DNA of 64,000 bases, from assembly GCF_047948215.1 (NCBI RefSeq), contig NC_134457.1, positions 15,164,626-15,228,625 of the forward strand, in the 5' to 3' direction. The notes beneath the pieces were generated by a model. It was not told where the DNA came from. It saw nothing but the letters and a program-made list of their open reading frames with translations, and made no database searches. Shown here piece by piece: positions 37,420 to 47,825 of the stretch. The position numbers and the translations under genes were made by a program. Numbering within the stretch: the first letter of the stretch is position 1; each line of letters starts with the position of its first letter. The DNA is from Lycorma delicatula (lineage: Eukaryota; Arthropoda; Insecta; Hemiptera; Fulgoridae).

Positions 37420-39420
37420 TGTTTCTTTTTTCTGCCCAGAACCTTTTCTGATTTTTTCTGATATCTCTTTCCTTCGTTCTTCAGAAAGTTTAGCTCTGAT
37501 GTTTTTGCGTTTTGCCGCTTCTTGGAACTTTTTATTTTCATCTTTTAATATTCTCGTTAAAATTTCTCTCTCTCTCTCTCTCTTATAATTTCTTCAGTTC
37601 TTTGCGGTCTTCTTGGACTAACCCACCGGGTTGGTCTAGTAGTGAACGCGTCTTCCCAAATCAGCTGATTTGGAAGTCGAGAGGTTCCAGCGTTCAAGTC
37701 CTAGTAAAGCCAGTTATTTTTACGCGGATTTAAATACTAGATCGTGGATACCGGTGTTCTTTGGTGGTTGGGTTTCAATTAATCACACATCTCAGGAATG
37801 GTAGAACTGAGACTGTACAAGATACACTTCATTTACTCATTCATCCTCTGAAGTAATACGTGACCGGTAATTCCCGGAGGTTAAACAGGAAAAAGAGAGA
37901 GTGGTTTTTTGGACTTGTGTGAACCGTTTGGTTTTAGTTTTTTTACTTTGGAAGAAATCTTCATTTTTTTTTAATCGGACTGCTGTTATTCATTCTAAAT
38001 AAATGGGAGTAAAATGCAATTCTTCTTTTCCTCATCGTGTCTGACAGTTTACCAGTTTTATAAAGTTTGTTATTTGAAATTAGGATTTAAAATCTTTCTT
38101 ATAATTCTCCTTTCTTTTCTGAATTTTCTAGTAGGCCTTTGTTGTACAGTCTTAGGGTTTCTGCCGCATAGTGTCGAAATCTTTAGTTCCACCATTAAAA
38201 CTGTTTGGTAATGTTATTTTCGTTAGATGGAAAGCTAATTCCATTTTATTGGTTCTAACTGTTAACGATTTTTTACCTAAAAAATTACGACTGATCCGTT
38301 TTCCGAATTATTTGAAATTATCCACTTTCTCTATTTTTTTATTATTTATACTAAGAAAATTCGGGCTCAAATTTTTATCATTAATCAAAATGTTCGTTTT
38401 CTGAAACGTGATTTTTAATCCCATTTTAGCAGCTTGGTTTTCTAATTCTTTAATTTGCTGTTCAGCTTCATTCCAGTTTTTAGCTAATAATGTCTTATCA
38501 TCAGCGAAAGCAAAACAGTTAATCTTTATTCCTTTAGTTCCCAGTCTTATTCCACTATTTTTTTCAAAATTTTTGTTTCATTCTGTAACTACCTTTTCAA
38601 GGGCACAGTTAAAGAATAGTGGAGAAAGTCCATCTCCTTGTCCGGTTTCGATGGGAAAAGGATCTGATAATTCTTCCAGAAATTTTATTTTAGAGTACGC
38701 GTTAGTTAATGTTACTTTAATTAAGTTTGCCGTTTTGTTATCTAAACGCAATTCTGTTAACGTTGAAAACAATTATGTTCTATCTACGGAATCGTTGCTT
38801 TTTAAAAATCAGTAAAAGTTATAACATATATTCTATTTTGACATTTACAATATTCCATAATATTTTTGAGATTAAAGATTTGCTCTGCGCAAGATCTATT
38901 TTTCCTAAATCTACCCTTATATTCACCCAGTCGTAGATCCAGTTGAGTTTCGGCATGATTAAAAACTTTAAATTGAATCTTGTATGTAACTTCCAAAAGC
39001 GAAACTCGTATGTAGATATTCGGGTCTGTTTTCGATCTTTTTTTGAAGTAGTTGAATGAATGCAGTATTCCAATCTTCGGGAATTTATTCTTTTGCATTT
39101 ATGTTGGTGTTTTTACACTTTTCTGCTATGTAATTGAATTTTCCTCAGAAGCTTTAATATTTTTAAATTCTTTTTAATTAAGTTTTGAATTTCATCCAAA
39201 TTTGGAGGTGTGGAATTTTTTTCGTATATTAATTCATTAAATATTCTGCAAACATCATATTTATTAAACATCATACTGTATAATCTATTAGCCGAGTGAA
39301 TTACTTTTTTTTTTGTCTATTATCCTGAATTTAATAAAAGTATAATTACGACTGCTTGGGTTAGAAATATTTTTTTTTTAGTTAGGAAAACTGTTTAAAA
39401 TTAAATCATCAACAGTTTTA
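37420..39420 (-). mobile_element. LINE reverse-transcriptase fossil, split by a SINE
   Basis: Going 5' to 3' on the minus strand: NELIYEKNSTPPNLDE near 39230, then SLLEVTYKIQFKVF, LRLGEYKGRFRKNRSCAEQI and FNLKNIMEY with VITFTDF (motif A, 39098-38802), then FSTLTELRLDNKTANLIK and GQGDGLSPLFFNCALEKVV (38772-38578). FAFADDKTLLAKN near 38500 is the catalytic FADD motif. A tail piece is YAAETLRLYNKGLLE near 38130. Beyond the SINE at 37620-37904 the end of the ORF continues (LNFLKNEGKRYQKKSEKV, about 37515-37460). Many frame breaks. The catalytic Asp pair is still visible, but the gene is dead. Confidence 0.85.
37620..37904 (+). mobile_element. SINE copy 5, inserted in the LINE
   Basis: Complete plus-strand SINE with A box tggtctagtag, palindrome caaatcagctgatttg, B box gttcaagtcc and tail aacaggaaaaagagaga. 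Flanked by tcttcttggact (37608-37619) and a tttttggact copy ending 37915, a degenerate target-site duplication. LINE coding sequence resumes on both sides, which dates the SINE as younger than the LINE. Confidence 0.92.
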
Positions 39421-40029
39421 TAAGTTTTTAGTTACCATTATTTTCAATTTCTATCTTGAAAAGACACTTTTCAGGACCAGTTTTACGGTAATTCGTTGGG
39501 TAAAGTAAAAATTATCATTTAATTTTACTCGTTTTTGGTATTACGGGTTATCTTAAAAAAAGCTACTGCAGACGTTTTGTGATTTTTTCTCTTATCTTTA
39601 AATCTACAATTGATTTCTAAAATTTATTTATTTTCTCATGATGTAAATATAGTGTATATCTGTTAATATATACATAGTTATGTGTGCTAAAATAAACAAA
39701 AGTTCTTCAATAACTTTGAAAAGTATTACGGTTGTTATTAAAGTAAATCTTTGAATTAGTGGAATTTTCATTTACTTAATAAAAATAATTTACGTATAAA
39801 AATTTTAAGAAAAAATTATCAATCGGCGGCTAGCTTCTTAGAATTTAAACTTATTCCGTACCCATCTTTTGAAATTCAAAGTCTGATCTGTTTTCTCTCT
39901 ATTTCCCCTTTCATTGAGATTAAATGCACGAAAAGGGGTCAAGTGTTATATCGCAAACATTTTGTGACATTTTTATATAAGAAATTTATTCTTTTGTAAA
40001 TCTGATTTAAAAATAAAAGCAGTTAGTTA
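39421..40029. other. no recognisable gene
   Basis: AT-rich spacer between two LINE fragments; it may hold undetectable 5' parts of either. Confidence 0.4.
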
Positions 40030-40062
40030 TGTGTCCTGGACTGTTTTGAAATAAATGGCATC

Positions 40063-40434
40063 ATGAAGTGGCAAGGTGACTGGACTGCCGCAGTGGATAA
40101 TAAACTTCGATACATTAAAACCACTGTGTTGCCATGGGACTCTTCTTTTAGAAAACTTCGTCGAGAGGAAGTAGTCCTTTGTCGATTGCGGTTAGGCCAT
40201 ACTAGGGTCACACACGGATGTCTAATGTCAAAAGTGGATGCACCAGCATGCGTACGATGCAACTGCCGCTTGACTGTGCGCCACATCCTTGTGGATTGCA
40301 TTTGTTATGCGGCATTGCGTCGTAAATTTAAATTGCCCAGAAATATTCGTAAAATCCTGAGCAACGATAAAGTAATCTTAGACCGGGTGTTTCTATTTCT
40401 TAGAACTATTAATATGTTACACGCTTTTTAATAG
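40063..40434 (+). pseudogene. jockey-like ORF2 C-terminus
   Basis: An open frame of 122 codons ending at TAA 40432. It has KLRYIKTTVLPWDSSFRK, then RREEVVLCRLRLGHTRVTHG, then DAPACVRCNCRLTVRHILVD with a C-x2-C...H...C zinc-binding-like pattern, then VFLFLRTINML. This matches the region after RNase H at the end of jockey/I-type LINE ORF2 proteins. No stop interrupts this part, but the polymerase and endonuclease are missing, so it cannot be functional. The ATG is internal; the true reading frame came from upstream. Confidence 0.85.
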
Positions 40435-40498
40435 TGTTATGTTTTTTTTTCTTCTTACTGTTGTGTGTGACTTTAAATTTTATTTTCTTTTGTTATCC

Positions 40499-40524
40499 GA
40501 GAAGGAGCGTTTTACACTCCTCTC
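40499..40524 (+). promoter_or_regulatory. 3' UTR stem-loop 1a
   Basis: Gagaaggag pairs with ctcctctc (one bulged A) around the loop cgttttaca. It is the first of four related stem-loops. A role as a LINE RNA structure is inferred, not shown. Confidence 0.6.
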
Positions 40525-40745
40525 TGAGTTCGTTATATTTATTTCAATTTTTTTTTATGCGTATACATAGTTGATTTATGTAGTTTTTAGTTTTTTATCT
40601 GTGATAGTAGTTTAATTTATTTTTTAGTGATAATAGTTTTAAGTTTTTTAGTGATATTTTATGTTAATGTTAAGTTTCAGCTTTTTAATATTTTAGTTTT
40701 TAACTAAGATTTATTTTTTATCTGAATTTTCTAGTCTTTCTCTTA

Positions 40746-40777
40746 TCCGAGCAGGGACTCTTTACACCCCTCTTGGA
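40746..40777 (+). promoter_or_regulatory. 3' UTR stem-loop 1b
   Basis: Tccgagcaggg pairs with ccctcttgga (one bulged C, one G-T pair) around a loop containing ctctttaca. Confidence 0.65.
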
Positions 40778-41191
40778 TTTTGTAAAAACTCTTTATTTTT
40801 GTTTAATTTTATATTTTACGGCTGTGATTTAGTTTTAAGTGTTTTTAAAAATAATTTTTTCAGCTGTGTTATTAGTCGTACGTTTTTAATATTTTAGTTT
40901 CTAAGGTAGTATTTTTTTTTTTTTACTATTTGTTTTCTTTTAAAACATTTTATTCCGGGCGATGATAACGCCAAACCGTTTTTCGCCCGTAAAAAAAAAT
41001 TTGGCAAGTCAATTTTAAATAGTTGCAATTTTTTCAAATTTTAGGTATTCATTTCTTCTCGTCTTGAAATTTAACTTCATGAAATCGCAATCACTTTTTC
41101 ACTTTTTATTTTTATTAAAGAGCCGCAATTTTAATGTAATAAAATGTAAGACATAATTTTTTAAAACTTCATTTTTTAATACATCATTGTA

Positions 41192-42477
41192 CTGCGCGAT
41201 TCAAAAAGGACTTCACAACTTTAAAAGCGTATGAAAATTTATTTCGATTACTTACAGATTCGGTTGTCTTACTTCGTAGGAGAATACATAAAATTTTTGC
41301 TCGCTTAGTTCAATAGTACCGAATTCGGTACACTCCTACCAGTGTTGATAAAAATAGATACATTTACTGGTGCGGAACGTGCTCGTTTTATGTTTTATGA
41401 TTTGCAGACAGCAACTGCTGTTCAACGAAATTTTCGTAGAGAGTAGGTAGGGAACCTCCTAGTAGGTGTACAATTTACTCTTGGCACCACACCTTTGTTG
41501 AGACAGGTTGTTCTGTTAGTCATATAAAATGACCAGAACGCCCGCGCTTCCCCGAAGCTGCTGTGGAACAATTCAGAGAAAGCACGTAGTCCAAAGAAAT
41601 CAACTCGACGTGTGTAATGTGAGACTGGCATTCGCAAACGACTCTGGCGCAAATTACGTAAACGATTGCACTTGAAGCCATACAAACTAACCGTGGTTCA
41701 ACGCATTACAGATGACGACAAAGTTGCTCGGCTGCAGTTTTGTGTGGAAATTATGGATAGAATTACAGTCAACGATACATTTTTATACGATGTAATTTTT
41801 AGTGATAAGTCAGAGTTTCGCATCAGCGGCAAGGTGAACACCCGTAACTGCCGAATATGGGGTAGCGAAAACCCTCATGAAATTTTCTAGCACATTCATG
41901 ATAGCCGTAAGGTCATTGTTTTTTGTGCCCTAAGCAAACAAATACTGTACGGCCCGTTATTCTTCTGGGAGGCAACCGCAAATGGTTACCGTTTATCTGG
42001 ACATGCTACAAAATTTTCGAATTCCTCAGACGATGATAACGAAGATGGTCGCCATTACTATCATCAAGACGGAGGACACTCCGACATTTTCTTGATACTC
42101 GATTCCCAGGTCGGTGGATCGGTCTTGAAGATCCAATTCATGGTTACGTCGTTTCCCAGATTTGACCCCGCTAAAGTTTTTCTTTTGGGGTTTTTTTAAA
42201 GATGGGTTTATGTTACACCTTGCTTCCTGATCTTGTTGAGCTAAGACTTCGAATTAACGCCGCAGCTGCATACGTAACGCCCAACTTGCTGGCTACAGTC
42301 TGGATTGAAATCGACTTCAGTAGGACGTACGTCGCATTACAAATGGAAGTCATGTCGAACCAAAGTGAATGTTGGATGATAAATTTTCTATGAAATGAGA
42401 CCTCAATCGAATCTGTAAGTTGTTTCAATAAACTTTTATATGCTTTTAAATTTGTGAAGTCCTTTTTGAATCACCTG
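41192..42477 (+). mobile_element. Tc1/mariner-superfamily transposon fossil C
   Basis: Terminal inverted repeats with gattcaaaaaggacttcaca at the left and its complement at the right (to 42477). Transposase pieces: TGAERARFMFYDLQTATAVQ near 41362, RSPKKSTRRV near 41600, then an intact stretch 41666-41890 with HLKPYKLTVVQRITDDDKVA, FSDKSEFRISGKVNTRNC (first catalytic Asp) and IWGSENPHEIF before a stop. YYHQDGG near 42060 keeps the second Asp. In the third position DPAKVFLLG replaces the expected Asp-containing motif. Frameshifts and stops throughout. Same branch as fossils B and D but with different termini. Confidence 0.92.
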
Positions 42478-43564
42478 GAATATTAAAAAGAGACCTTAAA
42501 ATAGCACGGTCGAATTATTAGTAGAAAATGTGCAAAGTTCCATTCACTTATATTACGAAAGTCTATTAGTATTTATTTCATGAATTTCTTCACCCGCAAA
42601 GATCTTTTTTTTGTTGTTGGTCCCACTCTGAATCGTTGAAACTTTCATCTGGGTATTCAAATTTTTTCGTAAGCTCTTGTTTCTACTACTTTTTAGCCTT
42701 GCAAGTATTTCTGTTTTCCATTACAGATAAGGGAATGTATTTTATGATAAATAATTACGAATTTGTTGATTGGAATGATCGACTCCATTATTATAACAAT
42801 GAAACCGTCGGGAATGAGGTGGATCTAAGTACGAATGATAAAGTTTCGCAACCGCGTTACCAACTATTTATGAATTGTTAGAAATATTGTTTTGAAATCT
42901 TTGCGTTTCTAAATATGATTATTGTATAACTGGTAATAATTATACTTCGAACACGGTGCTATTTTGACTACAGAAAAACTAAATTAAAGGTGGTTGTTTT
43001 GTTACTGACAAAAATTTTACTTAGGATTACGAAAGTTCCAAAACAGTTTTTCAGAATGTTTTTTGTTTTTACTTAGCCTCTTCTGATTGACACCAAATCT
43101 TCTTTGTCGATCAATATTTGTCACTACTTTGAGATATCTGTTTAATGAATATAAATTTTACCTCTAGTAAATGCAATAAGAAATGCGCAAACCCGGTTGT
43201 TTGCTGCAAGAGTTTTATAATAACGTTACTGATTTAAATCCAATTAGTTACTCGTATATACACTGACGGTTTAATTGTGAAAATTCTGTAGATTGTGCTT
43301 TCGTTATCGGTGAGAGGACGATATATTTCGAATGCAACGCATAAGTAGTGAGTTTATCGTCGAGCTGAATTCCATTAAGCGCATGATATTAGCACATTCT
43401 CGTTTGCATAGATTCGATGAACACACTATAGGCAGATGATAGGAGACTTGTAACCAAGACATCATATCATCTCAGAATTCATTTGGCTATGGCTTTAATG
43501 ATCCGCCGTAATACACGTGTGACGTTTTGATGGATTCCTAGCCGTGTCGGGATAAATCTTAGCT
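42478..43564. other. no recognisable gene
   Basis: AT-rich. An 81-codon plus frame (42636-42881) has no recognisable motif. Confidence 0.4.
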
Positions 43565-44032
43565 CGGATGGTGTTCTTTGGTGGTCGGGTTTCAATTAAC
43601 ACACATCTCAGGATCGGGTGGCCTTTTTCTTTCTTTTTCCTGTTTAGCCTCTGGTAACTACCGTTTAGATAATGCTTCAGAGGATGAATGAGGATGATAT
43701 GTATGAGTGTATATGAAGTGTAGTCTTGTACATTCTCAGTTCGACCATTTCTGAGATGTGTGGTTAATTGAAACCCAACCACCAAAGGACACCGGTAACC
43801 ACGATCTAGTATTCAAATCCGTGTAAAAATAACTGGCTTTACTAGGACTTGAACGCTGTAACTCTCGACTTCCAAATCAGCTGATTTGGGAAGACGCGTT
43901 AACCACTAGACCAACCCGGTGGGATAGGATCGGGTGGCCTGAAACTGTACAAGATTACACTTCATTTACATTCATTCATTTCATCCTAGTAATACCTTAC
44001 GGTGGTTCCGGAGGCTAAACATAAAAAAGAGC
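43565..44032 (+). mobile_element. SINE copy 6-outer, 5' truncated and split by another SINE
   Basis: The plus-strand body begins ggtgttctttggtgg and runs to acacatctca, is interrupted at 43610 by a minus-strand SINE, and resumes at 43941 with gaaactgtacaagattacac through ccggaggctaaaca near 44020. It lacks the tRNA-like head. It is the host of the inner insertion and so the older of the two. Confidence 0.9.
43625..43925 (-). mobile_element. SINE copy 6-inner, full length, nested
   Basis: Complete minus-strand SINE: tail (ctttttcctgtttagcc) at the left, head (accactagaccaacccggtg) at the right. A perfect 15 bp target-site duplication aggatcgggtggcct flanks it at 43610-43624 and 43926-43940. 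The insertion point lies inside the body of an opposite-strand SINE of the same family. Confidence 0.95.
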
Positions 44033-44256
44033 CTTTTATTTAAGTGATTTCTGTGTGATAACAATACGAGCAGACTACTACTGACGATAATAAGCTCCGC
44101 CGTGTCAAAAATTTTACACTGTCTTGGAGTTTTTCCAGTCGTTACTTATCGCCGGGATGAATTCGTTTACAGATTTATGTTTATTTACATTTCGTGTCGC
44201 TTACGAGTCTTGCTTACGAAAGTTACACACGGGTTCTGATGAAATTTAGCGACACC

Positions 44257-44285
44257 CCATGTTGGAATTGCCAATTCCAACATGG
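44257..44285. repeat. 29 bp perfect palindrome
   Basis: Ccatgttggaattg and its complement are separated by a single c. Located in the decayed ORF part of the LINE copy 2. Confidence 0.9.
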
Positions 44286-44606
44286 TAAATTGCCGCCTCA
44301 CGTCGCCCACATCCTCGTTGATTGTGTGCGTTATAAAAACCATACTGCCTAAGTTCATGCTGTCTGTGTTTATTTGCGGTATGTTGATGAACGACGAAGA
44401 TGTCCTTGATAACGTCCTGCGTTTTTTCCGGATCCTCCAAATTATCGACTTTCTGACCCAATCAGGAAGGAAGCTCGAATGAACTCGTAGTTGCTTTTAA
44501 ATATTGTACTTTTTTATTTTTATTGTGGTTGTTTAATTCATATTTTATGTATTTATTTATTTTTTGTTTTATCTTTTATTTGGTTGTTTTTGTTTATACA
44601 GTTTAT

Positions 44607-44637
44607 GCAAATGTTGGCTCTTTACACCTTCATTTGC
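44607..44637 (+). promoter_or_regulatory. 3' UTR stem-loop 2a
   Basis: Gcaaatg pairs perfectly with catttgc; inside it a TT/TT internal loop, then gg/cc, close the loop ctctttaca. Confidence 0.7.
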
Positions 44638-44695
44638 ACTGTTATGTTTATTGTTTTGTAATCGGTGATTCTTGTTCAGTGTTTATGGTTTATAA

Positions 44696-44722
44696 CAGTG
44701 TTGGGTCTCTACACCCGCACTG
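44696..44722 (+). promoter_or_regulatory. 3' UTR stem-loop 2b
   Basis: Cagtg pairs with cactg, then ggg with ccc, around the loop tctctaca. Outer bases ataac and gttat can extend the stem. Confidence 0.7.
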
Positions 44723-44894
44723 ATTGTTATTTTGTTTTAAGATTTTATTTGTATTGTAGTTGTTATTGTTGTTGCTTTATTTAGTGTTATTTTGTTCTAA
44801 GGTCTTGATTATTTATTTATTTTTTATTGTATATATACTTATACATTTTATCGAGGGCGATGATAACATTTACAAGTTCGTCGCCTCTAAAAAA

Positions 44895-45244
44895 ATAACT
44901 AATCTCAGTATTGTATTAATGTATTTTAGTAGTAAAATAATCTCTGTCTGCTTGACGTTGAGGCCGAAGTAAACAGAACAGATACCGAGCGCGGCGTTTG
45001 AACCGGGTGTTTACAAAAGTGCGTGACATCTACTGCGCGCCTGATTTAGTTTCTTTCGTAATATTAATAATACAGAAATGGTTGCTTATTGCTCGGTATA
45101 TTATAAAACATTTAATATGTATTAAATAAAGAAAAGGTTATAAATTGCTTAATTTACTAAAAAAGTCATCTTCGATGGTAATTTTGTTTTAACCCTTAAA
45201 GCAGCAATTGTCATACGCAGTTAGTAGCTATTTTTTTTTTGTCT
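44895..45244. other. no recognisable gene
   Basis: Spacer between two LINE copies on opposite strands; nothing recognised. Confidence 0.4.
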
Positions 45245-46625
45245 TCAGTCATTTGACTGGTTTGATGCAGCTCTCCAAGATTTCCTATCTAGTGCTAGTC
45301 GTTTCATTTCGGTATACCCCCTACATCCTACATCCCTAACAATTTGTTTTCCGTATTCCAAACGTTGCCTGCCTGCACAATTTTTTCCTTCTACCTGACC
45401 CTCTAATATTAAATCGACTATTCCAGGATGCCTTAATATGTGGCTTATAAGTCTGTCTCTTCTTTTAACTGTATTCTTCCAAATGCTTCTTTTTTCATCG
45501 ATTTGCCGCAACACCTCCTACAACACCGCATTTCAAAAGCTTCTAATCTTTTCTTCTCCGGTACTCCGATCGTCCAAGTTTCACTTCCATATAAAGCGAC
45601 GCTCCAAACATATATTTTCAAAAATCTTTTTGCTGACATTTAAATTAATTTTTGATGTAAACAAATTATATTTCTGACTGAAGGCTCGTTTCGCCTGTGC
45701 TATTCGGCATTTTATATCGCTCCTGTTTCGTCCATCTTTAGTAATTCTACTTCCCAAATAACAAAATTCTTCTACCTCCATAATCTTTTCTCTTCCTATT
45801 TTCATATTTAGTAGTCCATGTTCATTATTTCTACTACATTTCATTATTTTCGTTATATTCTTGTTTATTTTCATGGTAGTTCTTGCGTAGGACTTCATCC
45901 ATGCCGTTCATTGTTTCTTCTAAATCCTTTTTACTCTCAGCTATAAATACTATATTATCAGCAAATCGTAGCATCTTTATCTTTTCACTTTGTACTGTTA
46001 CTCCGGATCTAAATTGTTCTTTAACATCATTAACTGCTAGATCCATGTAAAGATTAAAAAGTAATGGAGACAGGGAACATCTTTGTCGGACTCCCTTTCT
46101 TATTACGGCTTCTTTCTTATGTTCTTCAATTGTTACTGTTGCTGTTTGGTTCCTGTACATGTTAGCAATTGTTCTTCTATCTCTGTATTTGAACCCTCAT
46201 TTTTTTAAAATGCCGAACATTTTATTCCAGTCTACGTTATCGAATGCCTTTTCTAGGTCTATAAACGCCAAGTATGTTGGTTTGATTTTTCTTTAATCTT
46301 CCTTCTACTATTAATCTGAGGCCTAAAATTGCATCGCTTGTCCCTATACTTTTCCTGAAACCAAATTGGTCTTCTCCTAACACTTCCTCCACTCTCCTCT
46401 CAATTCTTCTGTCTAGAATTCTAGTTAAGATTTTTGATGCATGACTAGTTAAACTAATTGTTCTGTATTCTTCACATTTATCTGCCCCTGCTTTCTTTGG
46501 TATCATTACTATAACACTTTTTTTGAAGTCTGACGGAAATTCCCCTTTTTCATAAATATTACACACCAGTTTGTATAATATATCAATCGCTTCCTCACCT
46601 GCACTGCGCAGTAGTATATATATAT
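45245..46625 (-). mobile_element. RTE/BovB-like LINE fossil, copy 1
   Basis: Minus-strand ORF2 remains, 5' to 3'. Fingers region: SAGEEAIDILYKLVCNIYEK, FKKSVIVMIPKKAGADKCEE, ISLTSHASKILTRILDRRIE, EDQFGFRKSIGTSDAI (46625-46280). Palm: VRQRCSLSPLLFNLYMDLAV, then MLRFADNIVFIAESK, where the catalytic FADD reads FADN. Tail: EVEEFCYLGSRITKDGRN, ALYGSETWTIGVPEKKRLEA, RRDRLISHILRHPGIVDLIL, SWRAASNQSND. It ends gaagacaaaaaaaa-like (plus-strand 45245). Frameshifts at about 46280 and 45620 are shared with the copy at 61013. The 5' end is cut at a TA-rich run near 46610-46640. Confidence 0.92.
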
Positions 46626-46860
46626 ATACATACATACGTAAATATATGTATATGTAATCGTGGAGATTTGCTGGTTGAAGCACAAACTTTAATGAATTGT
46701 AAACTGTGAGCCGTTATCACTGTGTGAGCTGGGTTTGAACTGAAAGATTCGAATCGGTCTAATGAATAATATTATAAAAATAATAGAATTAAATTTACGT
46801 TAAATAAAATAACAACATATTAAATGAATTAAAAAAATGTTTGTTTTATAGATCTCTGTT
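46626..46860. other. TA-rich run and unrecognised sequence
   Basis: Begins with tatata/catacata words next to the truncated LINE; otherwise nothing recognised. Confidence 0.4.
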
Positions 46861-46925
46861 TAATAATAATGGATTTCCCGTGGGGGACTACAGTAGTGTC
46901 CCCCACGGGAAATCCATTATTATTA
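46861..46925. repeat. perfect 28 bp inverted repeat (hairpin)
   Basis: Left arm 46861-46888 (taataataatggatttcccg continuing tgggggac) and right arm 46898-46925 are exact complements around tacagtagt. The arms mix TAA repeats with a GC-rich core, unlike a simple AT palindrome. Confidence 0.95.
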
Positions 46926-47075
46926 TTATCTAGCATGTGAGGCTAGAGTAGTGAGGTGATGCGAGCACCTCGTGCGAGGCTAGACCGATCATCACCATTA
47001 ACTGGTAACAAACGCGTTGCCCCTGGGGCGCTGTTTTGGGAGGTGCAATAGGGTGCTCTTATAATATCTCTGCAA

Positions 47076-47825
47076 ACAGTCGTCCGATTTTCAAAATTCA
47101 AACGGGGTATTTGTTAGTAGGTTGTATCTGTTTGTTAATTTTGCATGCGTCAGATACGCTCTCAATCTTACAGATCATGTTTATTCGGAAATTTTTTATA
47201 TCTTTGCAGCCGATCTTTCGATTTTCAAAATTCAAACGGGGTGTTTGATAGTATAATATAAATTCACTGGAACCAAACCAGAGCAATGTTTTATTTCGGC
47301 ATCGTGTTTTTTAATTTTTAATATTTATTTCTTATAATACTTTATACTGCCAGTAAGAAGGTAAATAATCATGTTTTCTTCGTAATTTTCTAATGCTTAT
47401 TTTAAAGTTGAGATTCTGTACTAATTAAAAACCGAGAATAGATTTTTGTTGAAATCCTCACTGAACTTATTTCCTTAAATTTTGATACAAATAAACTTGA
47501 CTTCATTTATTGTTGAAGAAATTGTATTTAATAAATTTTATTTTTTGTGTGGAGAATTCTTTCAGATACAACGCAAATGGAAAAAAAAGAAATAAAGTTA
47601 TAAAGGTTTAACCAGCTAACCGACGTAAGGAGAAGTTCATCAGAATCTCGACTTTAAAGTAAGCATTAGACGTAAATTCGAAGAAAATATGATTATTTAT
47701 TTACCTTCTTACTAGCAGTATAAAGTATTGTGGGAAATAAATATTAAAAAACACGACTGCCGAAATAAAACATTGCTCTGGTTTGGTTCAGTGAATTTGT
47801 ATGTTACAAGCAAATACCCCGTTTG
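47076..47825. mobile_element. foldback repeat with long inverted arms
   Basis: Arm 47235-47385 (attcaaacggggtgtttg, then ccaaaccagagcaatgtttt, then tttatactgccagtaagaag) is the inverted partner of 47688-47825, at roughly 85-90% identity by eye, with a 300 bp spacer. A direct half-repeat (cgattttcaaaattcaaacg) lies at 47092 and again at 47221. No coding capacity; consistent with a foldback or MITE-like element of unknown family. The 46861 hairpin lies just outside. Confidence 0.7.

Larger units (their letters stand above)
40030..40999 (+). mobile_element. jockey-like LINE 3' fragment, copy 1
   Basis: A 5'-truncated element made of the ORF2 end, a long T-rich 3' untranslated region and a poly-A of nine. 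The untranslated region carries two stem-loops (40499-40524 and 40746-40777), each preceded by ttatccgag, and a perfect terminal stem cgggcga/tcgcccg (40956-40989) immediately before the poly-A. The copy at 44190-44894 shares this architecture. The clade call rests on ORF motif style. Confidence 0.85.
44190..44894 (+). mobile_element. jockey-like LINE 3' fragment, copy 2
   Basis: Second copy of the 40030-40999 family. A shorter ORF remnant reads VTHGF near 44225 and LPPHVAHILVDCVRYKN near 44295, matching LTVRHILVDC of copy 1, with stops between. The 3' untranslated region has two stem-loops (44607-44637 and 44696-44722) and a terminal stem gagggcga/tcgcctc (44852-44886) followed by poly-A. 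A 29 bp palindrome at 44257-44285 lies in the ORF part. Confidence 0.8.

Noticed and set aside
38408..38815. 135-codon plus-strand frame
   Set aside because: Antisense shadow of the LINE polymerase, whose motifs (FADD, SPLFFN) are on the minus strand.
40023..40301. 92-codon minus-strand frame
   Set aside because: Antisense shadow of the jockey-like ORF2 end.
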